This document shows, piece by piece, positions 1-9,113 of a DNA stretch of 64,000 nucleotides. The stretch comes from Helicobacter sp. MIT 99-5507 (lineage in GTDB: Bacteria; Campylobacterota; Campylobacteria; Campylobacterales; Helicobacteraceae), in assembly GCF_003364295.1 (NCBI RefSeq), contig NZ_NXLO01000004.1, forward strand, positions 1-64,000. Reading direction: 5' to 3'. The notes beneath the pieces were generated by a model, which worked only from the letters and a program-made list of their open reading frames with translations, was not told the DNA's origin and searched no databases. Position 1 is the stretch's first letter, and each line of letters opens with the position of its first letter. Made by a program: the position numbers and the translations under genes.

Positions 1-132
1 ATCACTTCTTGCCATTGCCACTTGCGCATCTGTCCTTGTAGTTACGAATCTAGGCACAGCAACAGCAGCAAGCACACCTAAAATAACGATAACGAATACC
101 AACTCAATCATTGAGAAACCACTTCTTTTCAT
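1..132 (-). CDS. Type IV pilin-like protein, 5' part only (runs off the window start)
   Basis: Only the first 44 codons are inside the window. They encode a class III/type IV prepilin N-terminus: a short basic leader (MKRSGF), a cleavage site before SMIEL with the conserved Glu, then a long hydrophobic helix ending in AAVAVPRFV. The start is supported by a strong AAGGAG ribosome site just upstream. The visible protein matches the first 44 residues of the pilin at 28245-28784 except for S instead of N at residue 4, so the two are recent paralogues or conversion partners. A pilus or pseudopilus major subunit is the likely role. The C-terminal part that would fix its type is outside the window. 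Confidence 0.85.
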   Translation of the reverse strand, partial: MKRSGFSMIELVFVIVILGVLAAVAVPRFVTTRTDAQVAMARSD

Positions 133-199
133 TCTAAACTCCTTGTGAAATAAAATTTCTTTTAACTCTAGTAGAGTAAAAGTAAATAGAATTTAAACA

Positions 200-210
200 T
201 TTTTTTTTTT
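200..210 (-). repeat. Homopolymer T11 (A11 in gene sense) upstream of pilin copy 1
   Basis: A run of 11 T on the plus strand lies about 68 bases before the pilin start codon. It is flanked by taaaca on one side and gaata...ttaaaaag on the other. The same flanks occur around a T10 run at 28847-28856 before the second pilin gene, so the tract is part of a shared upstream region. Homopolymers of this length slip readily in Helicobacter and could tune promoter spacing. That effect is inferred. Confidence 0.6.
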
Positions 211-235
211 GAATACTTCCTTAAAAAGCTAATAA

Positions 236-691
236 TTATTTAGAAAAATTTTGCCTAATCACTTCATACACAGCGATACTAACACTATTTGCTAGGTTTA
301 TACTTCGTGCTTCATTAAACATTGGTATTTTTACTAGATTGTCTTTATTTGCTTCTAATATACTAGAATCTAGTCCCCTGTCCTCTCTTCCAAAATACAA
401 AAAACATTCACTATCAAAATCTACATCAAAATAGTGTTTAGTCGCTTTTGTTGTAAAAAAGAAATGATTTTTATCTATTTTATTTTGTTGCCAAAAAGAT
501 TCTAGATTATCCCATTTTAACAAATCAACATCTTTAAAATAATCCATACCAGCGCGCTTTAAGCCCTTTGAATCTAGTAAAAAACCAAGTGGATAAACAA
601 GATGCAATCTTGCATTACTAGCAATGCAAAGTCTGCCAATATTACCTGTGTTTTGTGGGATTCTAGGTTCTACTAAAACTATATTTATCAA
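236..691 (-). CDS. trmL: tRNA (cytidine(34)-2'-O)-methyltransferase TrmL
   Basis: A 151-residue SPOUT-class RNA methyltransferase, close to the usual 155-160 residues of TrmL. All three SpoU/TrmD knot motifs are visible: PRIPQNTGNIGR near the N-terminus, LYFGREDRGL around residues 93-102, and the C-terminal IPMFNEARSINLANSVSIAV that forms the SAM-binding trefoil knot. The family 2'-O-methylates the wobble base of tRNA-Leu isoacceptors in the cytoplasm. The gene starts 11 bases after the end of the histidine kinase gene, so it may be carried on the efflux operon transcript, although its job is housekeeping. It is the last gene before the pilin end of the window. Confidence 0.92.
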   Translation of the reverse strand: MINIVLVEPRIPQNTGNIGRLCIASNARLHLVYPLGFLLDSKGLKRAGMDYFKDVDLLKWDNLESFWQQNKIDKNHFFFTTKATKHYFDVDFDSECFLYFGREDRGLDSSILEANKDNLVKIPMFNEARSINLANSVSIAVYEVIRQNFSK

Positions 692-702
692 TACTGCACT
701 CT

Positions 703-1893
703 TTAATTAAAATCAATTACTACTTCATAGTTTTTTCTATCTTTAATGATATCAAATGTAAAATTTAATTCACTACATAATTTGCCTAATATTTTTATGC
801 CAAGTTTTGAGCTAAATAAATTTATATTACTTCCTTGTGTATTTTGTATTTTTATGATTTTAGAATCTAGTGAGATTTTTATCGTGCTTTTGCTTTGTGC
901 ATATGCAATCGCATTTTCAAAAATGGACATAAGCATTTTTAAAAATAGATTCTGTCTTGTATGAAGTATAAAATCATCACCAATGATTTCGACTTCTAAT
1001 TCTCTATTTTTTAATAATAAATCAACTTTTGAAATAATATCTTTTATACTTTGTATTACGCTTATATCTGTTTTCTCATCAAAATCAAAGATATTAAAAT
1101 AAAGCACACTTTGAATCTCAATATACAATCTTTTTATATCTTCATTGATATCATCAATAAAAGCATCTTTTTTGTATTCTTGATTGTGTTGGAATTTTTC
1201 AACCCTTGCTTTTAAGATAGCAAGTGGAGTTTTTAGCTCATGTGTAGCAGTGGCAAACAAATCTTTATCTTTAATACGAAGTTCTTCAAATCGATGAATA
1301 AGCATATTTAGTGCAGATTCTATTTGTTTTATTTCATCGCCTACATTTTTTCCATTTGTGTAAAATTCATTTCCACTTTTGTAATTTTTGCATTGATTTG
1401 CAAGGTAATTTAGCGGTGATAAAAGCTTTCGTATAAAATAGATTCCAAGTATTCCAATGATGATTAAATATATCAAATGTTGCAAGATTAATTGCATTGC
1501 TGTTTCATAAATATGTTTTTTTACTGCAATATCACTACTTTTTAGATTGAAATATGTTCCATTTGGAAGTTTTTTTGATACGGCTATCTCGCCTTTTTTT
1601 GGCTTATATCTCTCTTTTGTAAAGAAAAATAATATTTCTCTTCCACCGATTTTTTCTATCACAGAAGTCATGTGCGGAATGTGATATAAAAAATCTAGAT
1701 TTGTTTTGTCATTGTATTTTTTGACATAATCATAGCTTTCATTTATAGAATGCCATAAAAGTATTTCTAAATCTTGTCTTTTTTCGTTATTGATATATAT
1801 GATTGCTAGTGTGATATTTGTAAGAAAATATATACTTGTAAGCATTAGAAAAAAAATCGTGATTTTATTTGTAAGTAGCCTTGATTTAATCAA
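703..1893 (-). CDS. Sensor histidine kinase of the metal-efflux operon (CusS/CrdS-like)
   Basis: A 396-residue membrane sensor kinase. Transmembrane segments lie at about 11-32 and 133-155, with a roughly 100-residue periplasmic domain between them. A HAMP-like linker follows, then the phosphoacceptor box ATHELKTPLA with His218. The ATP-binding domain has an N-box (SIFENAIAYA), but the G1/lid/G2 part is short: NTQG is followed almost at once by SKLGIKILGKLC, with no clear DxGxG and no ATP lid. The gene overlaps its response regulator by 8 bases and sits at the end of an RND efflux operon. Sensing of copper, silver or another transition metal in the periplasm is therefore likely, comparable to H. 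pylori CrdS. The ligand cannot be told from sequence. Confidence 0.85.
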   Translation of the reverse strand: MIKSRLLTNKITIFFLMLTSIYFLTNITLAIIYINNEKRQDLEILLWHSINESYDYVKKYNDKTNLDFLYHIPHMTSVIEKIGGREILFFFTKERYKPKKGEIAVSKKLPNGTYFNLKSSDIAVKKHIYETAMQLILQHLIYLIIIGILGIYFIRKLLSPLNYLANQCKNYKSGNEFYTNGKNVGDEIKQIESALNMLIHRFEELRIKDKDLFATATHELKTPLAILKARVEKFQHNQEYKKDAFIDDINEDIKRLYIEIQSVLYFNIFDFDEKTDISVIQSIKDIISKVDLLLKNRELEVEIIGDDFILHTRQNLFLKMLMSIFENAIAYAQSKSTIKISLDSKIIKIQNTQGSNINLFSSKLGIKILGKLCSELNFTFDIIKDRKNYEVVIDFN

Positions 1894-2536
1894 TCATAAA
1901 TCCCCTTGTCTTAATTGTTTTTATGATTTTTGGATTAATCTTTTTCCTAAGTCTTGAGATTAGTTCATCTATGCTATTTGAGAGTATATTTTCTGGGTGA
2001 AGATATAGTGCATCTATGATTTCATTTTTGCTAAAAACATATCCTCTTTTTGATAAAAGTAAAAATAACAATGTATTTTCATTTTTGCTTAGCATTATTT
2101 GTTTGTCATTTCTTGTTATTTGTTTTGTTTCTAAATTTATTATCGTATCTTCAAATATAAATTCGCTAGATTGGAATCTGCGTCCAAGTGCTAAGATTCT
2201 TGCTTTTAATTCTTTATTATCAAATGGCTTTTCTAGATAATCATCAGCACCTTTTAGTAGCCCGCTTACTTTATCATCTACGCTACATAATGCACTAATG
2301 ACTAAGATACCCATATTTGGATTTTTGTTTTTTGCATATTTTATTATGTCACTCATGATATCTATGCCACAAAATTTTCTATCAAGCACTAAAACAGCAT
2401 AAGAATATGAATCTAAATAATAAATAATGTCGTCTTTAGTGCTAACTGCATCAACATTAAATCCATCAAATTGTAGATTCTCCCTAAGTAATTCAAGTAA
2501 TATTTCTTCGTCATCAGCAATTAGGATTCTAAACAA
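1886..2536 (-). CDS. OmpR-family response regulator (CusR/CrdR-like)
   Basis: A 216-residue, two-domain response regulator. The receiver domain (about 1-115) has the acidic pair D8-D9, the predicted phosphoacceptor D52 in VLVLDRKF, Ser81 at the switch position and Lys103 in EKPF. The C-terminal winged-helix DNA-binding domain (about 125-216) has the OmpR pattern LSKNENTLLFLLL...SKNEIIDALY...ISRLRKKI. The residue after the phosphoacceptor is Arg and the usual MP of the D-x-x-M-P loop is absent, a minor deviation. The gene is co-directional and overlapping with the kinase and directly follows the efflux genes, so it probably activates this operon in response to metal. Confidence 0.9.
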   Translation of the reverse strand: MFRILIADDEEILLELLRENLQFDGFNVDAVSTKDDIIYYLDSYSYAVLVLDRKFCGIDIMSDIIKYAKNKNPNMGILVISALCSVDDKVSGLLKGADDYLEKPFDNKELKARILALGRRFQSSEFIFEDTIINLETKQITRNDKQIMLSKNENTLLFLLLSKRGYVFSKNEIIDALYLHPENILSNSIDELISRLRKKINPKIIKTIKTRGFMID

Positions 2537-2818
2537 TTATCTCTCCAAGGCATCATATATAAACATTTTTAAATAATCTTTTCCAAACATTGCATATAAT
2601 TTATTTATTATTCTATCTTTATTGTCATCATTTATCATAACTTCTATTTTGCCATAGTCAATTCTTCCTGTGACTTTTTCTTTTGCGCTTTGTAATAATT
2701 TTGTATTATATTGTTTGCATGGAAAATAATAAAATACATCAAATTTATCTTCAAGCAAACAATCTATGATTATATCTTTATACTCATCTCTAAAATAAAT
2801 ACATAGAATCTTATCCAT
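2537..2818 (-). CDS. Small protein of the RND operon, possibly DUF3240/PII-like
   Basis: A 93-residue soluble protein with no signal peptide or membrane segment. It overlaps the pump gene upstream by 8 bases and abuts the response regulator, so it is translationally coupled within the operon. The alternating pattern (KILCIYFRDEY at the start, KIEVMINDDNKDRIINKLYAMFG in the second half) suggests a small ferredoxin-like or PII/CutA-like alpha-beta fold. Small DUF3240 proteins are found beside CzcA-type pumps in other proteobacteria, and I suspect kinship. Cys6 and Cys20, plus the CKQ at about 39-41, are candidate metal ligands. Its function is not known. Confidence 0.7.
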   Translation of the reverse strand: MDKILCIYFRDEYKDIIIDCLLEDKFDVFYYFPCKQYNTKLLQSAKEKVTGRIDYGKIEVMINDDNKDRIINKLYAMFGKDYLKMFIYDALER

Positions 2819-5800
2819 ATAATTTCACCTTTTTTGCTAAAGTTTTAAATGCTGGTGGTAATATCAAAAGTGTTAAAATACTTGATGTTGCAAGTCCGCC
2901 AAGTATTACTACTGCAAGTGGTCTTTGTATCTCGCTTCCAACTCCATTTGATAACAATAATGGAAGTAGCCCAAATCCTGCGATAAATGCAGTCATCAAT
3001 ACTGGTCTTAATCTCCTTTGAGCGCCAATTCTTACAGCATCATCTATACTATATCCACTTTTTATCAATGAAATAAAATAACTCACCATTACAAGTCCAT
3101 TTAATATTGCAATACCAAATAATGCGATAAATCCAACAGAAGATGGCACAGAAATATATTCACCTGTAATAAATAATGCTATAAGTCCACCTGTTACTGC
3201 AAATGGTATATTTAATAAAATCAAAAGCGCAATAGATATGGACTTAAATGTAAAAAATAATATAAAAAATATTACAATAATACTAAGTGGAATAATAGTC
3301 ATAAGCTTTGCTTGTGCTCTTTGCTGATTCTCAAATTGTCCGCCATAAGTAATGCTATATCCTTCATCTAGCTTTATAGTAGAATTTATTTTTTGTTTTA
3401 TTTCTTCTACATATCCACCTAAATCTCTACCTTCTACATTGCTTCTTACTACACTATTGCGATAGGTGTTTTCTCTATTTACTTGCACTGGACCTTCGAT
3501 TTGTTTTATATCTGCAATAGCATTAATTGGCACACTTTTGCCGCTTTTTGTAACCAATTCTAGACTTTTGAATTTATCTATATCATTTTTTATGTTTTTA
3601 TCCATTCTAATTATTACAGGTGTTGTTATAAATCCTTTTGGTATATTTGCAACCATAATGCCATCAAGCGATGATTGTAAAAATTTTTGAAATTCTGTGA
3701 TACTAATGCCTAGATTTGCTAGATTTGTTTTATTTGGCGTAATTTGTAAATATGTGAATCCTTCATTTATCGCTGTAAATATCTCACTTGAACCTTTTAT
3801 ACTTCCAAGCAGTTCAGCAACTTCATTGCTAAGTTCATTTAATCTATCAATGTCACTTCCAAATATTTTTATAGCTATATCACCACGCGCTCCAGTTAGC
3901 ATTTCAGATGTCCTCATTTCAATAGGTTGGGTAAATCCAAAGCTAATACCTTTAAAATTGACTAGAGCATTTTTTATTTTTTCTTGAATTTCTTCTTTTG
4001 TTTTTACTTCCCACTCATCTTTTGGTTTTAGCACAATAAAAGTATCGCTTTGATTTAATCCCATAGGATCAAGCCCTATCTCATCGCTGCCTGTCCTTGC
4101 AATAATACTTTTTATCTCACTTACTTCACTTAGTAATTGTTTTTGGACTCTTAAGTTTAAATCTTTTGATTGTTCAAGTGATATTGATGGAGGCGTCTCA
4201 ATGCTAAGTATTATATCGCCTTCATCAAGTGTTGGCATAAATTCGCTACCAATAAATAAAATAAGACTAAAACAAGCTGCTAAAAATATCAATGCAGATG
4301 CAAATACTATCTTTATATGTTTTAGTGCAAAATTTAATAATGGCTTATATAGTTCTAAGAAAAATTTATTTATTAAGGTATCTTTGTGTGGTGTTTGTTT
4401 TAGTATAAATGAGCTTACTACTGGAATCACACTTAGTGATAATAAGAGAGAGCCAAATAATGCAAATACTATTGATATTGCAACAGGTTTAAATAGTTTT
4501 CCTTCTAATCCCTCTAAACTTAAAAGTGGCATAAAAAATAAAATAATAATCAAGATTCCACTAAATACAGGAAGCGAAACTTCTTTTGCAGCACGATATA
4601 TTATATGTAATCTATCGAGTTTGCTTTCTTTTTGGCTTAAGTGTGCAAATATATTTTCAACCATAACAACAGCAGAATCTACAAGCATTCCAACTGCAAT
4701 AACCAATCCACCAAGGCTCATAAGATTTGCACTAATGCCAAAGATTTTCATCATAATAAATGCAAATAATAATGCAAGTGGCAAGATAATACTTACTGCA
4801 ATAGCTGCCCTTATATTTCCTAAAAATAAAAACAATGTAATAATAATTAGCACAACAGCTTCTATTAATACTTTTGTTACGCTATTTACAGCTTTTTGCG
4901 TAAGATTTGATCGATCATAAAATATATCTAGGCTCACTCCATCTGGTAGTTTTAATTCTTCTAATCGTTTTTTTATCTCATCGATGGCTTCTTTTGTATT
5001 TGCACCTTTTAATGACAAGACCAAACCTTGTGTAGCCTCACCAATTCCATCTTTTGTAACAAATCCTAGTCTTGTTATATACTCATCATTTACTTCTGCA
5101 AAATCACTCAATTTTACAAATCCATCTTTTGATGGTATTGGAATCTGCTCTATTTCATTTATATCTAGTGCACTTGTTTGGACTTTTACAATAAGAGATT
5201 CTCCTGCTACATTTATGCGTCCTGCACCTGAATTGTTTAGATTCTCGCTAAGTATCGTTTCAATATCACTTATTGCTATGCCTAGATTTGCCATTTTTGT
5301 AAAATTTGGTGAAATTGTCACTGCACGCACATATCCACCTAGTGAATTTACATCAGCTACACCTTTGATATTTCTAAGAGCTGGTCTTATTGTAAAATCT
5401 AATAACTCCCTTTTTTCAGTTTGTGAGATATTTCCTTCAATTACAAACATCATCATTTCACCAAGTGGTGTTGTAATAGGTGCCATTCCACCGCTTACTC
5501 CCGGTGGTAAATCACCCATTATCCCACTTAGTTTTTCAGCGACCATGTTCCTTACTTTGTAGATATCCATGCCTTCTTCAAAATCAATAGTGATATCTGC
5601 TATGGCGTATTTTGATATGCTTCTTAATATCTTTTGTCCCTCTAAGCCTAAAAGCTCGCTTTCAATTGGACGGACAACTCTATTTTCTACTTCTGTTGGT
5701 CCCATTCCTGGAGCTTTTAATATAATCTTTACTTGTGTTGATGAAATATCTGGAAATGCATCTATTGGAATCTTTATAAATGAGTAGAATCCAGCTATAA

Positions 5801-5870
5801 ATATTACAATCCCAAAAATAATAATAACAATCCTTTGTCTAAGGCAAAATTCTATAATACTCTTTAGCAT
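2811..5870 (-). CDS. czcA: HME-family RND heavy-metal efflux pump (CzcA/CusA-like)
   Basis: A 1019-residue inner-membrane RND transporter, typical length for the heavy-metal-efflux (HME) branch. It shows a first transmembrane helix at 13-31, the N-terminal motif IPIDAFPDIS (34-43), two large periplasmic loops, and two blocks of transmembrane helices (about 332-500 and 850-1010). The TM4 motif reads AVGMLVDSAVVMVEN (392-406). It keeps the proton-relay Asp398 and Glu405 but lacks the DFG...DGA form of Zn/Co/Ni pumps and does not match the CusA form exactly. The substrate therefore stays open, with Cu/Ag favoured only by neighbours. It would assemble with the adaptor at 5883 and the channel at 6944 to expel metal across both membranes. 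Confidence 0.93.
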   Translation of the reverse strand: MLKSIIEFCLRQRIVIIIFGIVIFIAGFYSFIKIPIDAFPDISSTQVKIILKAPGMGPTEVENRVVRPIESELLGLEGQKILRSISKYAIADITIDFEEGMDIYKVRNMVAEKLSGIMGDLPPGVSGGMAPITTPLGEMMMFVIEGNISQTEKRELLDFTIRPALRNIKGVADVNSLGGYVRAVTISPNFTKMANLGIAISDIETILSENLNNSGAGRINVAGESLIVKVQTSALDINEIEQIPIPSKDGFVKLSDFAEVNDEYITRLGFVTKDGIGEATQGLVLSLKGANTKEAIDEIKKRLEELKLPDGVSLDIFYDRSNLTQKAVNSVTKVLIEAVVLIIITLFLFLGNIRAAIAVSIILPLALLFAFIMMKIFGISANLMSLGGLVIAVGMLVDSAVVMVENIFAHLSQKESKLDRLHIIYRAAKEVSLPVFSGILIIILFFMPLLSLEGLEGKLFKPVAISIVFALFGSLLLSLSVIPVVSSFILKQTPHKDTLINKFFLELYKPLLNFALKHIKIVFASALIFLAACFSLILFIGSEFMPTLDEGDIILSIETPPSISLEQSKDLNLRVQKQLLSEVSEIKSIIARTGSDEIGLDPMGLNQSDTFIVLKPKDEWEVKTKEEIQEKIKNALVNFKGISFGFTQPIEMRTSEMLTGARGDIAIKIFGSDIDRLNELSNEVAELLGSIKGSSEIFTAINEGFTYLQITPNKTNLANLGISITEFQKFLQSSLDGIMVANIPKGFITTPVIIRMDKNIKNDIDKFKSLELVTKSGKSVPINAIADIKQIEGPVQVNRENTYRNSVVRSNVEGRDLGGYVEEIKQKINSTIKLDEGYSITYGGQFENQQRAQAKLMTIIPLSIIVIFFILFFTFKSISIALLILLNIPFAVTGGLIALFITGEYISVPSSVGFIALFGIAILNGLVMVSYFISLIKSGYSIDDAVRIGAQRRLRPVLMTAFIAGFGLLPLLLSNGVGSEIQRPLAVVILGGLATSSILTLLILPPAFKTLAKKVKLYG

Positions 5871-5882
5871 TTATCCATCCTC

Positions 5883-6947
5883 TTATTCAAAGCTAAGCCC
5901 GCTCATAGCACCTTTTAGAACGATGATAGAACCATTTGCAAGATTTGTTTGGAGTCCAAAATTATCTTTTTTGATTAAGAATCCATTGTTGATTTCTTTT
6001 ACTATTTCTATTTTTGTTGGCATAAATCCATTTTGTGTTTTTACAAAAACAATACTATCATTGCCAATCTTTGTTACTACATCTCGAGTTATTGCAATAG
6101 TATCTTTAGGATTATCTACCAATATAAAAGTATCTATATTGCTACCAGCTTGTAATTTTTTGTAATTAATATTTGCTGTTGCATTGATTGTATTTGTATC
6201 TGTATCTATTGCTATTGATACAGAATTTATATTGCCAATTTCAATTTTTGTATTTTTATCTTTGATGAAAACTTTTGCATTTTTTTGTATATCTAAAGCA
6301 TTGTTTTGTGGTATTTTTATATTTGCTTGCATTTTGCTATTATCATTTGTGATGATTATATAAGGACTAAAAGCTTCTACTTTTTGCGCACTTTTACTAG
6401 GACCAACTGCTAGAATCCCGCTTATTTGTGCTATCACAGGATAGCCAAAACCTTGTGCATTTGGGTTTATTCCGATTTGCTTGATAATAGAATCTAAATC
6501 TTTTAGCTTTAATTCTAATTCATTTGCAAGTAGATAGCTGTTTTGATATTCTCTTTGGGATATTACTCCGCTTTCAAATAATTCTTTATCTTTTTTTACA
6601 TTGTTTTGTGCGATTTGATATTTGGATTCTGTGTTTTTGTATTCATATACTAGGTTTGATAGAGAATCTGATATGATATTACAAATCACATCCCCTTTTT
6701 TTACATAATCACCTTCAAATTTTTTGATATTTGAAATTGTTATTTCAAATGGACTTACTTGTTTGATTGATGCTTGATTGCTAAAATCAAGACTAGAGGC
6801 AAATGGGCCAATCATATAATATTCGCTAAAATCTGGTTTTGTTATACCTATGCCTAATTTTTGCATTTGAATATCATTTAGTATTATCTCATCATAACCA
6901 AACATAAAATTTAGCAAAAATAGTGAGATATAGATAATTCTCTTCAT
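5883..6947 (-). CDS. czcB: RND membrane-fusion (adaptor) protein, CzcB/CusB-like
   Basis: A 354-residue periplasmic adaptor with an N-terminal signal peptide (MKRIIYISLFLLNFMFG). The HlyD-like layout is visible. A half-lipoyl segment (VSPFEITISNIKKFEGDYVKKGDVI) comes first, followed by a helical hairpin (about 105-150, VYEYKNTESKY...ELELKLKDLDSII). Then come the second half-lipoyl segment, a beta-barrel region and a C-terminal membrane-proximal part. The gene overlaps the channel gene upstream by 4 bases and precedes the pump gene by 12 bases. Its role is to link the inner-membrane pump to the outer-membrane channel. I see no His-rich or Met-rich N-terminal metal-binding stretch of the kind present in some CusB proteins. 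Confidence 0.88.
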   Translation of the reverse strand: MKRIIYISLFLLNFMFGYDEIILNDIQMQKLGIGITKPDFSEYYMIGPFASSLDFSNQASIKQVSPFEITISNIKKFEGDYVKKGDVICNIISDSLSNLVYEYKNTESKYQIAQNNVKKDKELFESGVISQREYQNSYLLANELELKLKDLDSIIKQIGINPNAQGFGYPVIAQISGILAVGPSKSAQKVEAFSPYIIITNDNSKMQANIKIPQNNALDIQKNAKVFIKDKNTKIEIGNINSVSIAIDTDTNTINATANINYKKLQAGSNIDTFILVDNPKDTIAITRDVVTKIGNDSIVFVKTQNGFMPTKIEIVKEINNGFLIKKDNFGLQTNLANGSIIVLKGAMSGLSFE

Positions 6948-8143
6948 TTTGTTTCCTTTGTTTTGATTTCTATTCCAAGACTTTCTTCTAGTAATGATAA
7001 TGTATTGATATAATTTAATTTTTCTTGCGTGAGATTTATTCTGCTATTTAGATAATTATTTTTTGTATCAAGATATTCAAATACACTAATAACACCTGCA
7101 TCAAAACCTTTTTGCATAATATCAAAGAGATTCTTAGCATTTTGCTCATTTTGTGTTTGTAATTCTATAACTTCTTTTTGTTGTATTAATTGCTCTTTAT
7201 ATGAATTTGCATTTTGTTTGATTTGCATTGATGTTATTTGATTTTGTCTTATGCTTGCACTTTGTAATTCGAGTAATGCTTGTTGTTGATAATTTGCTTG
7301 CGAGGTAAATGGAAGTGGAATGACAAACTTTAAGTCAATGCTATTTTGCCCTATCGTATAGCCTGCCCCAATTTGCATACTATTCATTCTGCTTCTACTT
7401 ATGACTTTTGCACTTTGTTCATAATCTAGTGCATCTAATTTTAGGATTTCGTTGTATATAGAATTGCTTACATAAAAATCTATATTTATATCATCTATAT
7501 ATGAAAAAAATAAATTATTAATTCCACTAAAATTATCATCACCAACTAGAATCTTTAATTTATCTAGTGTATCTTTTAATAGTATTTGATGTGATTTTAA
7601 CAAAGATAGAGTATTTGAATAATCATTCTTAAATCTAAGCAATTCTGCCTTGGAGATTCTATTTGCATTAAATCTTTTTTGTGCTATTTCTAGTGCGTCT
7701 TTTGCTAATGCTTCTTTGTCTTTATATATTTGTTCTTGTTCTTTATAGATTGTGTATGTTAAGTAATTTCGTTTTGCACTTATTGCTATTATATTTTTTT
7801 GTAACTCTGTAATTTTTATATTTTTATTTACTTTTGTTGTGTAGCTATCTTTTATAACTCCGCTTACCCAAGGCATTTGTGGCGTTAGCATCAGCAATAT
7901 TTGTGCTTGTGTTTCAAACTTATTCGTTCCTGCGACTCTATTAAAACTAGGACTAATTTCAATATATGGAGATTCCCATGAATTTGCAGCATATCCTTCA
8001 TTTTGCAATGATTTTGTCATTGCATTTTGAAATATGATTTCTTTTGAATTATCATAGACTTTATCTAAAAAATCTTCATAACTAATCTCATTACAATATA
8101 CAATACATAATATTGATGTAATTATTACAAATAATTTAGCCAT
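6944..8143 (-). CDS. TolC-family outer-membrane efflux protein (CzcC/CrdB-like)
   Basis: A 399-residue outer-membrane channel subunit with a signal peptide (MAKLFVIITSILCIVYC). It has long alpha-helical, Gln/Asn/Lys-rich stretches typical of the TolC/OEP family. The second half repeats the first: both halves contain an A-x-x-x-x-A helix followed by a short beta part, and KGFDAGVISVFEYLDTKNNYL near the C-terminus is the characteristic OEP signature. It is the first gene of the operon. In H. pylori the equivalent first gene beside czcB-czcA is crdB, involved in copper resistance, so copper export is a reasonable working guess. The context, not the sequence, carries the substrate inference. Confidence 0.87.
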   Translation of the reverse strand: MAKLFVIITSILCIVYCNEISYEDFLDKVYDNSKEIIFQNAMTKSLQNEGYAANSWESPYIEISPSFNRVAGTNKFETQAQILLMLTPQMPWVSGVIKDSYTTKVNKNIKITELQKNIIAISAKRNYLTYTIYKEQEQIYKDKEALAKDALEIAQKRFNANRISKAELLRFKNDYSNTLSLLKSHQILLKDTLDKLKILVGDDNFSGINNLFFSYIDDINIDFYVSNSIYNEILKLDALDYEQSAKVISRSRMNSMQIGAGYTIGQNSIDLKFVIPLPFTSQANYQQQALLELQSASIRQNQITSMQIKQNANSYKEQLIQQKEVIELQTQNEQNAKNLFDIMQKGFDAGVISVFEYLDTKNNYLNSRINLTQEKLNYINTLSLLEESLGIEIKTKETK

Positions 8144-8219
8144 ACTTTCCTACTAAAATTGATTTTTGGAATGCTAAAATATTTTGTATGAGAAAATTAT
8201 GAAATGGTATGTAAGAGCC

Positions 8220-8242
8220 TAACAAGGCTTTTAACCTTGTTA
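8220..8242 (-). terminator. Hairpin downstream of petC
   Basis: A perfect 8-bp inverted repeat (TAACAAGG at 8220-8227 and CCTTGTTA at 8235-8242, 7-base loop) starts 8 bases past the petC stop codon and ends the petABC transcript region. It has no clear U-tract on the minus strand, so termination efficiency is uncertain. Confidence 0.5.
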
Positions 8243-8249
8243 TGATTTA

Positions 8250-9113
8250 TCAATGAAGATCGTGCCAGATTTTTCTTTTCCATAAATATGCAAGAATTGC
8301 CATAATTATCATAAAGCCAATTAGAATTTTACCTACAAATTCTCTTTGATCTTTTTTGCTATCGCCAATCTTTTCTAGATAAGCAATAACTTTTTCTTGA
8401 GAATCTTGTGTTAGTCCAACTCTAGGCATTGATGTCCCTACCAAAGTTTTTTGTGGATCATTTATAAATTTATTTAGAGTTTCTTCACCTCTGCTTCTTA
8501 TCATCATAGATAAGTCAGGAGCTTTTGCACCCATATAATTTACAATTGTATCACTTGGTGTTAGTGCCACAACTTTGTCATATTTTACACTATGGCATCT
8601 TACACAAGATTCTTCAAATATCTCTTTATTGCTTAGCTGTACATTAGCGGCTAATGATTTAAAGTATGCGACCATATCTCCTAATTCAGCATCACTTACT
8701 AGTGTTGGAGTCATAGGGAATGGTTTAGTATCATTAAATTTATGGGTAAGTTTTAGTGCTTTTACAGGATCTTTTATTAAATTTGCTAAAAATTTACCAT
8801 CATAAATTGCACCAATATTTGATAAATCAGGAGGCACTACGCCATATGCAGATGCTGCAAGATCATTTGTTAACAATGCAGGATATCCATCTTTTTGAAT
8901 GCTATGACAAGCTACACAATAAGTAGTTGCTAATACTTTTCCATTTTCAACATTTCCAGTAGTTGGAAGATCTTCTAAGTCGCTAAATTTGAAATCAGCA
9001 GGAGCTGTTTTTGGATGGAATACGGAATGTGCCAATGGCTCAACGCCCCAATATAGGATTCCAACTACAATAGCTACAAATGCAAAGATTTTTAACTCTC
9101 TTAATGCACTCAT
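8250..9113 (-). CDS. petC: Cytochrome c1, di-haem type (bc1 complex)
   Basis: The cytochrome c subunit of ubiquinol/menaquinol:cytochrome c oxidoreductase, with two CxxCH haem sites (CVACH at 66-70 and CVRCH at 170-174). This di-haem, cytochrome c4-like form is characteristic of Campylobacterota, unlike the mono-haem c1 of most proteobacteria. An N-terminal membrane segment (about 7-23) and a C-terminal anchor (about 261-278) flank the periplasmic domain. I place the start at 9113: its ATG overlaps the petB stop (ATGA), with GGAGGTG just upstream. A longer reading to 9134 would add seven residues inside petB. It passes electrons from the Rieske centre to soluble cytochrome c. Confidence 0.95.
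   Translation of the reverse strand: MSALRELKIFAFVAIVVGILYWGVEPLAHSVFHPKTAPADFKFSDLEDLPTTGNVENGKVLATTYCVACHSIQKDGYPALLTNDLAASAYGVVPPDLSNIGAIYDGKFLANLIKDPVKALKLTHKFNDTKPFPMTPTLVSDAELGDMVAYFKSLAANVQLSNKEIFEESCVRCHSVKYDKVVALTPSDTIVNYMGAKAPDLSMMIRSRGEETLNKFINDPQKTLVGTSMPRVGLTQDSQEKVIAYLEKIGDSKKDQREFVGKILIGFMIIMAILAYLWKRKIWHDLH

Noticed and set aside
4201-4920. 239-codon frame antisense to the RND pump
   Set aside because: Shadow of the pump gene; low-complexity Ile/Asn/Ser content and no motif.
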